46,001 nucleotides of DNA, taken from contig DASUFE010000063.1 in NCBI GenBank assembly GCA_036274675.1, forward strand, positions 1 to 46,001, read 5' to 3'. This stretch comes from DASUFE01 sp036274675 (GTDB lineage Bacteria; Pseudomonadota; Gammaproteobacteria; HTCC5015). Positions 7,708 to 15,482 of this stretch are shown in pieces; the stretch's first letter is position 1, and every line of letters begins with the position of its first letter. The notes beneath the pieces are model-generated. The model ran no database searches and had not been told where the DNA came from. It was given only the letters and a program-made list of their open reading frames with translations. The position numbers were made by a program, and so were the translations under genes.

Positions 7708-10700
7708 ATGCGTAAGATAATTCTGCTGTTGGCGGTTTTGACGGGCATCTTTCTGATAATTCTAAAGACGGGCATCGTGCAGGCGGAACCGGTCGCCAAG
7801 TTGCTGGAACCGCGCTCCTTGCCGTATGCGCTGGCGACGGACACCGAAAGCGCCGTCACTTTCAAGGTGCAACTGCTCAACCAGACAACGGACCCCAATC
7901 CTGAATATATCGTCCTGAAACCTCTGGATGGTTCAGGCCCCTACAAACTGAACGACCAGGGCAAGAGCGGCGATAAATTCGCCCGTGACAGTATTTACGG
8001 CGGTACGATCGCTGTCAGCGCCAAGGGAAGGCGTGCCGGGGAATGCCTGCAGTACCTGGCTTCAGCCATGGTGGGAAAAACCTCAATCGAATCGCCCGTA
8101 TACATGCTGTGCGTGACCTCCCTCCCGATCGGCATGGCCGTATCGAATACCAAGCCGGAAAATCTGATCAACACGGATAAAGAATCCGACCCCGCCATTG
8201 CCAATGAGCTGCTGGTCAGGTTCAGCCCCAAAGCGACCGAGCAGCTGATAATAAGCGCAGCTGATTCCGTGAAAGCCATGGTGACGGGCAGTGTGCTGCC
8301 GCGCCGACTCTATCAATTCCGTTTTGCACAAACCCTGACACTCAGCCAACTGCAAAGCTATATCGGTGTCCTACTCAAAAATTCGGCAGTGGAACATGCC
8401 TATCTGAACCGGGCAGGAAGCCTTGTCGCCATACCGACCGACCCTGAATTCGTCAATCAGCATGGCCTGCAATGGATCAATGCCGACGACTCCTGGGATC
8501 TGGCGGCTCATGGATCGGGAGTTATCGTCACTGTACTAGACACCGGAGTCCAGACTCATGTCGACTTGCCTCTCGGCGGCACCGACACCGCCAACCACGG
8601 CACGGCCGTAGCCGGTGTAATCGCTGCTATCACCGACAATGCGACCGGCATAGCAGGGATAGCATACGAAAGCACTCTCGAATTGTTTACAGTCAGCCCC
8701 GACTCAATTGTGACCATGGCTGAAATGGTGAGCGGCTTCCAGAACGTCGCCGCCGCCGGTACCGGCCAAGTTGTGACAGCGGGCTTTAATATTACCTTGG
8801 CGCCCCCGGGAGTCGATCTGGCAGGCCCCGACCAGTGGGACCTGTGCGCCGCCATCAACGATGTCGTACTGAACTCGGGGACCCCCGTTGCGGTTGTAGT
8901 CAGCGGCGCGGGCAACGACAATAGCGACGGCTGGCATTATCCTTCGAAGTGCAACGACGGCTCGGCTCCCGCCAACGGGCAATTGACCAACAAGAGCCTG
9001 CTCATCCCGGTCATGGCCAGTGTAACTTGTAATAGCGGCTGTACTCCCGATACACGCCAGGCTACGAGCAACTACGGCACATGGATTGATGTCGCGGCTC
9101 CCGGTCAGAATATACGTTCCACCAATAACAGCGGTGGTTATAGCAATTTCACCGGTACCTCGATGGCAATGGCACATGTCGCCGGCACCGCCGCGCAGAT
9201 GATCTCCTGCGGCGCCGCCATAAACCAGGTGCAGTCCCGGCTGACCAGCACCGGACCGGTCTCGATCGCGATGCCCAGCGGCGGCAGCAAGCCCCGCATC
9301 GACACCAGAGCGGCGATACTTGCGGGCAATACCGCGCCGACCGGAATCGGCCTCGACGCTCCCGGCAGTATCAATGAAAACACCGACACCAGCATGGGTT
9401 ACACCATCGCGACGATGGAAGCCGTCGACGGCAACGTCTGCGATCATTTCAGTTTCAACATTCAAGGCGGGGCTGACGCTGCCGTGTTTTCAATCGGCGG
9501 ACCGGATATGAATCAACTCGAGATCACCGCAGGCGTGCTCGACTTCGAAACCAAAGCCAGTTACAACGTCATTGTCCGCGTCAGTGACGCGGGCGGCCTG
9601 GTCTTCGACCAGCCTTTCGGCATCACGGTGAACGACCTGGTCGAGAATACCGCGCCGGTGGTCAACGACCAGAGTTTCAATATCGCTGAAAACCTGGCCA
9701 ACGGCAGCGCGGTCGGCGCCGTGGCCGCGAGTGACGCCGAGGGCAACCCCCTGAGTTTCAGCATTACCGGCGGCAACACCGGCGGCGCCTTCGCGATCGG
9801 CGCCGCAACCGGCGCCCTTAGCGTCGCCAACAGCTCGGCGTTGAACTTCGAAACCACGCCTTCCTTCGCCTTGACCGTGCAGGTCTCGGACGGCGTGCTG
9901 ACGGATACCGCGACCGTGACCGTCAACCTGAGCAACGCCAATGAAGCGCCAGTGGTCAACGACCAGAGCTTCGGCATCGCCGAGAATTCGGCCAATGGCA
10001 CCCCGGTCGGCATTGTCATCGCCACCGATCCCGACGTGGGGACCGCGCTGACTTACAGCATCACCGGCGGTAACACCGGCGGCGCCTTTGCCATTGGCGC
10101 CGGCACCGGCGCTCTTACCGTCGCCAATAGCGCCGTACTGGACTTCGAAACCACGCCTTCCTTCGCGCTCACCGTGCAGGTCTCCGACGGCGTGTTGACG
10201 GATACCGCGACCGTCGCGATCAACCTGACCAATGTTGTTGAAAACACCGCGCCCGTAGTCAATGACCAGAGCTTCGGCATTGTTGAAAACATCGCCAATG
10301 GCAGTGCTGTCGGCACGGTGGTTGCGACCGACGCCGAGGGCAACCCCTTGAGCTTCAGCATCACCGGCGGCAACGTCGGCGGCGCCTTCGCCATCAATGC
10401 AGGTACCGGTGCCCTTACTGTCGCCAACAGTGCGGCGCTGAACTTTGAAACCACGCCTTCCTTCGCGCTGACCGTCCAGGTCTCCGACGGAGTATTGACC
10501 GATACGGCGACTGTCACGGTCAATCTGAGCAACGCCAACGAGGCGCCGGTGGTCAACGACCAAAGCTTCAACATTAATGAAAACTCGGCCAACGGTACCG
10601 CCGTCGGCACGGTTGCCGCGAGCGATCCGGACGCGGCGGCAGTGCTCGCTTATAGCATCACCGGCGGCAACACCGGAGGCGCCTTCGCCATCGGCGCGGG

Positions 10701-11220
10701 TACCGGCGCCATTACGGTGGCCAACAGCGCGGCGCTGGATTTCGAAACCACGCCCTCCTTCGCTCTGACTGTGCAGGTCTCCGACGGCGTGCTGACGGAT
10801 ACCGCGACGGTGACGGTGAATCTGAACAATCTGCCGGACACCGGAATCCCGAACCCGATCATCGCCTGGGTGGCGCCGGTACCCTACGAAACGTATAACG
10901 ATGCCTTCGGCAATCCTTATGTGCGTTACCGTTTCGAGGTCACCAACCGCAGCGATTTCCCCGACGAAATGTTCGAGGCTTCGCCCGGCCTGCCGCCCTG
11001 CGGCCTGAATACCTCGTCTTCGCGCACCTGGCTGTACATATATAACGGCGCAACCAACGCCTATATATATGGTTTCTGCGCCCTGGGCATCTCCGAAATG
11101 ATGGGACAGGTCTGGTTCGCGGTGCCGGTAGGAGGCACGCCGCCGCCGTCGATCTACATCACCCTGACGGACCGGCTGACCTCCGAGGTTTATACTTCGA
11201 ACACGCTCACAGTTCCCTGA
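7708..11220 (+). CDS. Secreted subtilisin-like serine protease (S8), paralog 3, five cadherin-like domains
   Basis: This is a 1170-residue secreted protease. I chose ATG 7708 because it gives the MRK start shared by all three paralogs and has AGAGGG upstream. The longer in-frame ATG at 7642 lies inside a terminator hairpin. A signal peptide ends near GIVQA, and the mature N-terminus is not His-rich. The S8 domain has Asp278 (VLDTGVQTH), His297 (NHGTAVAGV) and Ser485 (GTSMAMAHVAG). One divergent and four near-identical cadherin-like repeats follow. The four begin with APVVNDQSF at about 9652, 9946, 10249 and 10543. A unique Cys-containing C-terminal domain of about 125 residues ends the protein. 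No terminator separates it from the FecR gene. Confidence 0.9.
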   Translation: MRKIILLLAVLTGIFLIILKTGIVQAEPVAKLLEPRSLPYALATDTESAVTFKVQLLNQTTDPNPEYIVLKPLDGSGPYKLNDQGKSGDKFARDSIYGGTIAVSAKGRRAGECLQYLASAMVGKTSIESPVYMLCVTSLPIGMAVSNTKPENLINTDKESDPAIANELLVRFSPKATEQLIISAADSVKAMVTGSVLPRRLYQFRFAQTLTLSQLQSYIGVLLKNSAVEHAYLNRAGSLVAIPTDPEFVNQHGLQWINADDSWDLAAHGSGVIVTVLDTGVQTHVDLPLGGTDTANHGTAVAGVIAAITDNATGIAGIAYESTLELFTVSPDSIVTMAEMVSGFQNVAAAGTGQVVTAGFNITLAPPGVDLAGPDQWDLCAAINDVVLNSGTPVAVVVSGAGNDNSDGWHYPSKCNDGSAPANGQLTNKSLLIPVMASVTCNSGCTPDTRQATSNYGTWIDVAAPGQNIRSTNNSGGYSNFTGTSMAMAHVAGTAAQMISCGAAINQVQSRLTSTGPVSIAMPSGGSKPRIDTRAAILAGNTAPTGIGLDAPGSINENTDTSMGYTIATMEAVDGNVCDHFSFNIQGGADAAVFSIGGPDMNQLEITAGVLDFETKASYNVIVRVSDAGGLVFDQPFGITVNDLVENTAPVVNDQSFNIAENLANGSAVGAVAASDAEGNPLSFSITGGNTGGAFAIGAATGALSVANSSALNFETTPSFALTVQVSDGVLTDTATVTVNLSNANEAPVVNDQSFGIAENSANGTPVGIVIATDPDVGTALTYSITGGNTGGAFAIGAGTGALTVANSAVLDFETTPSFALTVQVSDGVLTDTATVAINLTNVVENTAPVVNDQSFGIVENIANGSAVGTVVATDAEGNPLSFSITGGNVGGAFAINAGTGALTVANSAALNFETTPSFALTVQVSDGVLTDTATVTVNLSNANEAPVVNDQSFNINENSANGTAVGTVAASDPDAAAVLAYSITGGNTGGAFAIGAGTGAITVANSAALDFETTPSFALTVQVSDGVLTDTATVTVNLNNLPDTGIPNPIIAWVAPVPYETYNDAFGNPYVRYRFEVTNRSDFPDEMFEASPGLPPCGLNTSSSRTWLYIYNGATNAYIYGFCALGISEMMGQVWFAVPVGGTPPPSIYITLTDRLTSEVYTSNTLTVP
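9658..10845 (+). repeat. Four tandem cadherin-repeat units inside subtilase 3
   Basis: The codons for VVNDQSF start at 9658, 9952, 10255 and 10549, giving spacings of 294, 303 and 294 bases. Units 1 and 3 share 'EGNPLSFSITGG', and units 2 and 4 share the 'DPD...YSITGG' form. The array therefore looks like a duplicated two-unit block of 597 bases. Confidence 0.85.
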
Positions 11221-11283
11221 TGGGCGCCGGAGTAAGATGCAGCAGGTAATTCGACTGATGGACCACCTACGAGGAAGCAGGAA

Positions 11284-12030
11284 ATGCGTAATTTAATCAG
11301 GTATATATCGTTCTCAACCTTGATGCTTGGTTTGCTTTGCGCGGGCACTCTCCCGGCCGCCGATACCCCGGCCGGGGCCTCGCCCATGCCGCCGCAAGCG
11401 ACCGCCGCCGGAACCATCGATTCCCTCAAGGGGAAAGTGTGGGTGCAGGGCACGCCGGTCAAGGACGGCGACCCGGTCTACGCAGGAAGCGAAATCACGA
11501 CCGGCAAGAACTCCAAAGCCGTCATTCGCTTTCATGACGAGTCCATGTTCGCCTTGGGTCCGAACAGCAAGATGGCGGTCAACGACTTCCGCTACCGGAA
11601 AGATGCCGAGGATAACGTGATCTCGACAAATATTTTCAAAGGGACCTTCCGGTTCATCAGCGGCCTGATTGCCAAGAAAAAGCCCACCAGCATGAATGTG
11701 AAACTCGGCTCCGTCGCCACCATCGGTATCCGCGGCACTCACGTGGCCGGCGAAGTTACCGAGCATACCGAGGAAGACGGCAAGGTCACCGAAGCCTCGG
11801 CCCAGGTAATTCTGCTGGAACCCGAGGACGACCCGGCCAGACCCACGGCCATCGTGGTGTCGAACGATTACGGCGATGTAACGGTCGACCAGCCTGGATA
11901 CGGCACCGAGATCCCGGACGAACACAGCCCGCCGGGAGCGGTACGCAAGATGCAGGTGCGCACCATCGAAAACATCACGCGCGCATTGCGTAACGCTATG
12001 CCGAAGACTATACCCAAGCCGCGGTTCTAG
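11284..12030 (+). CDS. Periplasmic FecR-domain protein
   Basis: This 248-residue protein has a signal peptide (about 1-26, ending LPAAD). A FecR domain follows (about 42-155): 'GTIDSLKGKVWVQG', 'VYAGSEITTGKNSKAVIRFHDES', 'FKGTFRFISG' and 'GSVATIGIRGTHVAG'. Unlike the classical FecR anti-sigma factor it has no N-terminal cytoplasmic segment, and no sigma factor lies nearby. It is probably one of the stand-alone secreted FecR-fold proteins found with surface and adhesin systems. GAGGAAGCAGG precedes the ATG. The gene starts 63 bases after subtilase 3 without a terminator between them, so co-transcription is likely. Exact role is unknown. Confidence 0.85.
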   Translation: MRNLIRYISFSTLMLGLLCAGTLPAADTPAGASPMPPQATAAGTIDSLKGKVWVQGTPVKDGDPVYAGSEITTGKNSKAVIRFHDESMFALGPNSKMAVNDFRYRKDAEDNVISTNIFKGTFRFISGLIAKKKPTSMNVKLGSVATIGIRGTHVAGEVTEHTEEDGKVTEASAQVILLEPEDDPARPTAIVVSNDYGDVTVDQPGYGTEIPDEHSPPGAVRKMQVRTIENITRALRNAMPKTIPKPRF

Positions 12031-12050
12031 TACCGCTGACCAGGCAAACA

Positions 12051-12079
12051 AAAAGCCGGGATTCAAATCCCGGCTTTTT
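12051..12079. terminator. Bidirectional terminator between the FecR and vWA genes
   Basis: AAAAGCCGGGAT (12051-12062) pairs with ATCCCGGCTTTT (12067-12078) around a 4-base loop. T-runs lie on both strands, and it sits between convergent genes. Confidence 0.9.
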
Positions 12080-12097
12080 ATTATTGAAGACAAATCA

Positions 12098-12182
12098 AAC
12101 CACAGAGAACACAGAGCGCACAGAGACTAATCGGGATATTAAATACGATTTAATTCCTCTGTGTTCTCGGTGCTCTCTGGTT
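12098..12182. repeat. Palindromic intergenic repeat of the ACCACAGAG family
   Basis: The left arm AACCACAGAGAACACAGAG (12098-12116) is inverted as CTCTGTGTTCTCGGTGCTC...TGGTT (12157-12182), with about 40 bases between. A related single arm occurs at 31529-31556. Similar dispersed CACAGAG repeats are common in environmental bacterial genomes; this one lies between convergent genes. Confidence 0.75.
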
Positions 12183-12200
12183 AGTTTTCCATCTGGTGAA

Positions 12201-13385
12201 TCAATAATCAGCGGTAGCCGACTTGTATTCGAAACCCTTCTTCGCCGCCTGGCTGCGGACCGCCTCGTAGATTTTTTCGTCGAGCGAGGCCGCTGCTCCA
12301 CCCGTCGCTTCAACCTGTGCCTGCAAATAATCCTTGCGCTGCGCCGACAATTCCTTGATCCCACGCTTGAGTGCCGCGCGCTTTTTCACCTGCGCGGCCA
12401 CCGCCGCCTCCCGCTCGGAGGGCGCCAGGGGCTGCAGGGACTCGGGCAGTAACGCGCTGTCGATCTTCGACAACTCGACGCGGCCGCTCGCCACGTCATC
12501 CACCAGCTCGCTCTTTCCAAGGAAGTTGCGCTCGCCGGCGGGCGAGGCGTTGAAAGCCCCGCGGCGCGCCAGTGCGGCGGATGACGCCCCTTCTTGCGCC
12601 TTTGCGGACGCATCGAGGCGGACCTTTTGCTTCAGCTTATCCGCATCGGTACCGTAATAAAGACGCGTGCCGTCGAGTTCCGCCGCAAGCTCGGCCAGCT
12701 TTTGATCGAAGGGAGTGGAAATTGCAACCGCGCTGCCCTCCTGCCCGACCTGGAAGTAAGCGCCGTCGCCGAGCTGCGCGATCTGTCGCCATACACCTAA
12801 AGTTTCAGGTTCGCTGCCGCACTGAACAGCGTTGATGACGATCCCACGATTCGCTGCTTCCGCAATGATCTGCGGATACTTCACGTCATCCTGGTAATCC
12901 ATATGCGGCGGGGCGTCGCCGACCAGGAATATAGCGCGATAACTTTTGCTGTTCTGGCTCCACGATATCGAATGAACCGCCTCGTACAGCGCCTGGTTCA
13001 CGCTCTCGGGCGCATCGCCGCCGCCGTCCGCCTGCAAATCCATCAGGCTGGCGTAAACCGAATCCAGATCCTCGCTGAGATCGATCACGCGAGTGACATA
13101 TTGATCGTCCCGGTCCCGGTAAGCGACCAGACCCATGCGGATCAGCGGCGCCGGCTGCGCGGAGGTCATGGTCGATGCAATCGACCAGATCTTTTCCTTG
13201 GCTGCCTCGATCAAGCCGCCCATGCTGCCGGTGGTATCCAGCACGAACACCACTTCGATTTCGGGGCGCTCGCCGGGAAGCAAAAATTGAGTTCCCACGA
13301 TCGTCCCGTCAGGTCCGGTCTTGTAAAAAGCCACCGCGAACCCGGTTGCGAGCAATAAAACCAATGCCAGTATCTTTGTTTTCAT
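12201..13385 (-). CDS. Secreted von Willebrand factor A domain protein
   Basis: This is a 394-residue protein. I chose ATG 13385 (MKTKILALVLLLATG) because GAGGTG lies six bases upstream and a signal sequence follows; the longer frame to 13436 lacks these. The vWA domain begins at about residue 42 with 'EVVFVLDTTGSMGGLI', a DTTGS metal-ion site of the DxSxS type. It continues through 'LVAYRDRDDQYV', 'ADGGGDAPESVNQALYEA' and 'IFLVGDAPPHMD'. The last 130 residues are charged and helical. It is the third gene of a PspA, membrane-protein and vWA operon, separated from the second by 88 bases containing a hairpin. It probably acts in the periplasm in envelope maintenance, an inference from its neighbours. 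Confidence 0.85.
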   Translation of the reverse strand: MKTKILALVLLLATGFAVAFYKTGPDGTIVGTQFLLPGERPEIEVVFVLDTTGSMGGLIEAAKEKIWSIASTMTSAQPAPLIRMGLVAYRDRDDQYVTRVIDLSEDLDSVYASLMDLQADGGGDAPESVNQALYEAVHSISWSQNSKSYRAIFLVGDAPPHMDYQDDVKYPQIIAEAANRGIVINAVQCGSEPETLGVWRQIAQLGDGAYFQVGQEGSAVAISTPFDQKLAELAAELDGTRLYYGTDADKLKQKVRLDASAKAQEGASSAALARRGAFNASPAGERNFLGKSELVDDVASGRVELSKIDSALLPESLQPLAPSEREAAVAAQVKKRAALKRGIKELSAQRKDYLQAQVEATGGAAASLDEKIYEAVRSQAAKKGFEYKSATADY

Positions 13386-13447
13386 GTTCTTCACCTCGTG
13401 ACTTCTCAGGAAGCTCTGAATAATTCGTGGCGGCACATTTATGCCGC

Positions 13448-13474
13448 GGAACCTCTGAATGAATCAGAGGTTCC
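13448..13474 (-). other. Intercistronic 11-bp hairpin between the membrane-protein and vWA genes
   Basis: GGAACCTCTGA (13448-13458) pairs perfectly with TCAGAGGTTCC (13464-13474) around a 5-base loop. It abuts the stop codon of the upstream gene. With no T-run on the minus strand it is more likely an mRNA-processing or stability element than a terminator. Confidence 0.6.
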
Positions 13475-14034
13475 TAAATCTGGTTCATGCGGCGCAATGC
13501 CGACTCCGCCGAACGGTAAGCCCGGCGGAACGTTTCCCGTTCATCCGGCGGCATTCTGCCGTTCCCATCGAGCCGATGCCGTAAAACCGGCAGGACCAAG
13601 GCCTGCGCCAGAAAAAAGCACCACAGCGCCAGAAACAGCGAACCGGAACGCTCGGCGGCCCACATGGCCGCGGCGAATCCGATCGTGCAAAAACCCAGGT
13701 CGGCGAGCGCACCGGTCAGGCTGTTATGGAAATAGCAGCAGCGTACCAGCCAGATCAGGCCGATATGCACCAGCGAATACAGCAACAGCGAGGGCTGCAG
13801 GAACAGACAGACGGCGGTCACGGCGAGCGCCAGGGCGAAAGCGGTCAGGCGCCCGATGCGAACCGCGCTCTGCGTCAACAGATAGCACAGATAAGCCAGC
13901 GTCAGCAGGGAAACAATGCTCCGCAGCACAGCCACGCTGCCGAAGACCGGTGTCAGGGCCGCGAACAACACGTTCCCGCAGAAGGCCAATGCCAGGGCGA
14001 CGGCAACACCACTTACGAAACCGATCGTTTTCAT
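13474..14034 (-). CDS. Small polytopic inner-membrane protein in the PspA/vWA operon
   Basis: This is a 186-residue membrane protein. The ATG at 14034 overlaps the stop of the pspA-like gene as ATGA, implying translational coupling; a longer in-frame extension to 14490 only shadows pspA. About five hydrophobic segments lie between residues 5 and 150 (VSGVAVALALAFCGNVLFAAL, LLYSLVHIGLIWLV, LFLALWCFFLAQALVLPVL). A basic cytoplasmic tail follows (ERETFRRAYRSAESALRRMNQI). I do not recognise a named family. By position it may be a membrane partner of the PspA-like protein, like PspB/PspC in the classical system, though it has no visible similarity to them. Confidence 0.8.
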   Translation of the reverse strand: MKTIGFVSGVAVALALAFCGNVLFAALTPVFGSVAVLRSIVSLLTLAYLCYLLTQSAVRIGRLTAFALALAVTAVCLFLQPSLLLYSLVHIGLIWLVRCCYFHNSLTGALADLGFCTIGFAAAMWAAERSGSLFLALWCFFLAQALVLPVLRHRLDGNGRMPPDERETFRRAYRSAESALRRMNQI

Positions 14035-14615
14035 GACGGCTTCCCCCCTTTCGCTGCAGGCGGTGTCTGTGCCTTGCCGGCACGCTGTTGCCGCTCGCGC
14101 AACAAAGCGATCTCGATATCGGCCTCCTGCACGCGGAATTCCGTCGTGGCCCGGGTGCAGGACTGAGTGTCGGCAACGCCGGCCTGCGCTTCGGCCGCCA
14201 TCAACTCGGCTTTTTGCCGCATGCTCTCGAATTGACCGCGACCCTCTTCCAGCACGGCCTGTTGTTCGCGCAGTGCCTTGTCCAAGGCTTCCCTGCGCTG
14301 CGCGACGGCGCGCAGGAACAGTTGCGTTTCCAGTTTTCGCTTCACGAGGGTGCGGGGCAGCTCGTCGTTCCCCGAGTTGAAACAGATGTCGAGCTCCTCG
14401 TCGATGCGCAGCAGCGACTGCTCGATACCCGCCTGCCGTTGCAGCAGCTGTTCCTGTTCCTGCCGCAGCCGGCGCATACGCTGTTCGCAAGCGGCCAGTT
14501 CGTCCTCCATCTCCCTGAGCGCGTGCTTGAGCAGCGTTTCCGGCTCTTCCATCCGGTCGAGCACCGCGTGCACATCCGCCTGAAAAAGTCTTGCCAATCG
14601 TTCAATAAGTGCCAT
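14031..14615 (-). CDS. PspA/IM30-like coiled-coil membrane-stress protein
   Basis: This is a 194-residue protein with no signal peptide, predicted almost entirely helical. An N-terminal amphipathic stretch (MALIERLARLFQADVHAVLDRMEEPETLL) matches the usual PspA/Vipp1 start. A long coiled coil follows (about 35-165, 'MEDELAACEQRMRRLRQEQEQLLQ'). I chose ATG 14615 because GAGGTG lies six bases upstream; a GTG at 14624 falls inside that Shine-Dalgarno. PspA proteins bind and stabilise damaged inner membrane. Here it is the first gene of an operon with a membrane protein and a vWA protein, divergent from a two-component system. The family call is good, but it is shorter than E. coli PspA (222 residues). 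Confidence 0.8.
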   Translation of the reverse strand: MALIERLARLFQADVHAVLDRMEEPETLLKHALREMEDELAACEQRMRRLRQEQEQLLQRQAGIEQSLLRIDEELDICFNSGNDELPRTLVKRKLETQLFLRAVAQRREALDKALREQQAVLEEGRGQFESMRQKAELMAAEAQAGVADTQSCTRATTEFRVQEADIEIALLRERQQRAGKAQTPPAAKGGKPS

Positions 14616-14647
14616 GATAGTCACCTCGCAGCATGAGTGATTGCCAA

Positions 14648-14743
14648 AAAATGATCCTTGAGCCCAAGTCTAGGCGGCGCGGCGTGGTGGCGACAGGCAG
14701 CGCGAAGTAAAATGATCCGGCCGGAATTTACAAAAGATTTACA
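14648..14743. promoter_or_regulatory. Direct-repeat operator between the PspA operon and the two-component system
   Basis: ATTTACA occurs at 14726-14732 and again at 14737-14743, an exact 11-base period. On the minus strand this reads GTAAA-N6-GTAAA, which fits the CpxR box, GTAAA with a short spacer. A second direct repeat, AAAATGATCC, lies at 14648-14657 and 14709-14718. OmpR-family regulators bind tandem half-sites about 11 bases apart. Autoregulation and control of the divergent operon by the 14780 regulator is inference. Confidence 0.55.
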
Positions 14744-14779
14744 TGCGGAGCGGCGTCTGTTGCTAATCTTTTCGACAAG

Positions 14780-15481
14780 ATGAACAAGAAACTGAGCATA
14801 TTGATAATCGAGGATGAGGCGGCCATACGCACCGGGCTCATCGACGTGCTGGTATTTCACGGCTATGCCGTCGACCATGCGGCGGACGGCCGCAGCGGCC
14901 TGAGCAAGGCGCTCAGCGGAAAATTTGACCTGGTGCTGCTCGATGTGATGCTGCCCGAAATCAACGGTTTTGATATCTGCAACAGCATACGGGCACAGGA
15001 CAAAACGCAGCCCATCATCATGCTTACCGCCAAGAGCGCGGACGAAGACATCGTCCGCGGGCTGACATTAGGCGCTGACGACTATGTGGCAAAACCATTT
15101 TCGGTAGCGCAACTGGTGCTGCGCATCCAGGCCGTGCTCCGGCGCTCGCGCGCCGCGGCCTTGCTCGACGGCCATATAAGACTCGGCGAGGGAGACATCG
15201 AAATCGATACGCGCAATCTCAGCGGCCGGCGTGGCAACGAAACGCTGGCATTCACCCGCAGGGAAATCGAGATACTGCAATATCTGCAGACGCACTCGGA
15301 GCGACCGGTTTCGCGCGAAGAGCTGCTCAATAAGGTCTGGGGTTACGGCAAGAACCTGGAACTCGAAACGCGCACGGTCGATATACATATCGCCAAGCTC
15401 CGGCGCAAACTCGAACCGGATGACGAACCGCGTTATCTCGTAACCGTGCGCGGCGCGGGCTACCGTCTGCAGGGCGGCTGA
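14780..15481 (+). CDS. OmpR-family response regulator
   Basis: This 233-residue regulator has a receiver domain (about 5-118) with acidic residues IEDE, phospho-acceptor Asp55 (VLLDVMLPEINGFD), Thr in MLTAKS and Lys in YVAKPF. A winged-helix domain follows (about 130-230, FTRREIEILQYLQTHSERPVSREELLNKVWGY...TVDIHIAKLRRKL...VRGAGYRL). It is one base from the histidine kinase gene and divergent from the pspA-like operon. A GTAAA direct repeat lies 37-54 bases upstream of its start. It most likely controls its own operon and the PspA/vWA operon. Confidence 0.95.
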   Translation: MNKKLSILIIEDEAAIRTGLIDVLVFHGYAVDHAADGRSGLSKALSGKFDLVLLDVMLPEINGFDICNSIRAQDKTQPIIMLTAKSADEDIVRGLTLGADDYVAKPFSVAQLVLRIQAVLRRSRAAALLDGHIRLGEGDIEIDTRNLSGRRGNETLAFTRREIEILQYLQTHSERPVSREELLNKVWGYGKNLELETRTVDIHIAKLRRKLEPDDEPRYLVTVRGAGYRLQGG

Positions 15482-15482
15482 A

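Noticed and set aside
14035..14490. N-terminal extension of the membrane protein over pspA
   Set aside because: It is the shifted frame of the pspA-like gene; the ATGA overlap at 14031-14034 and the signal-like start mark the real beginning.
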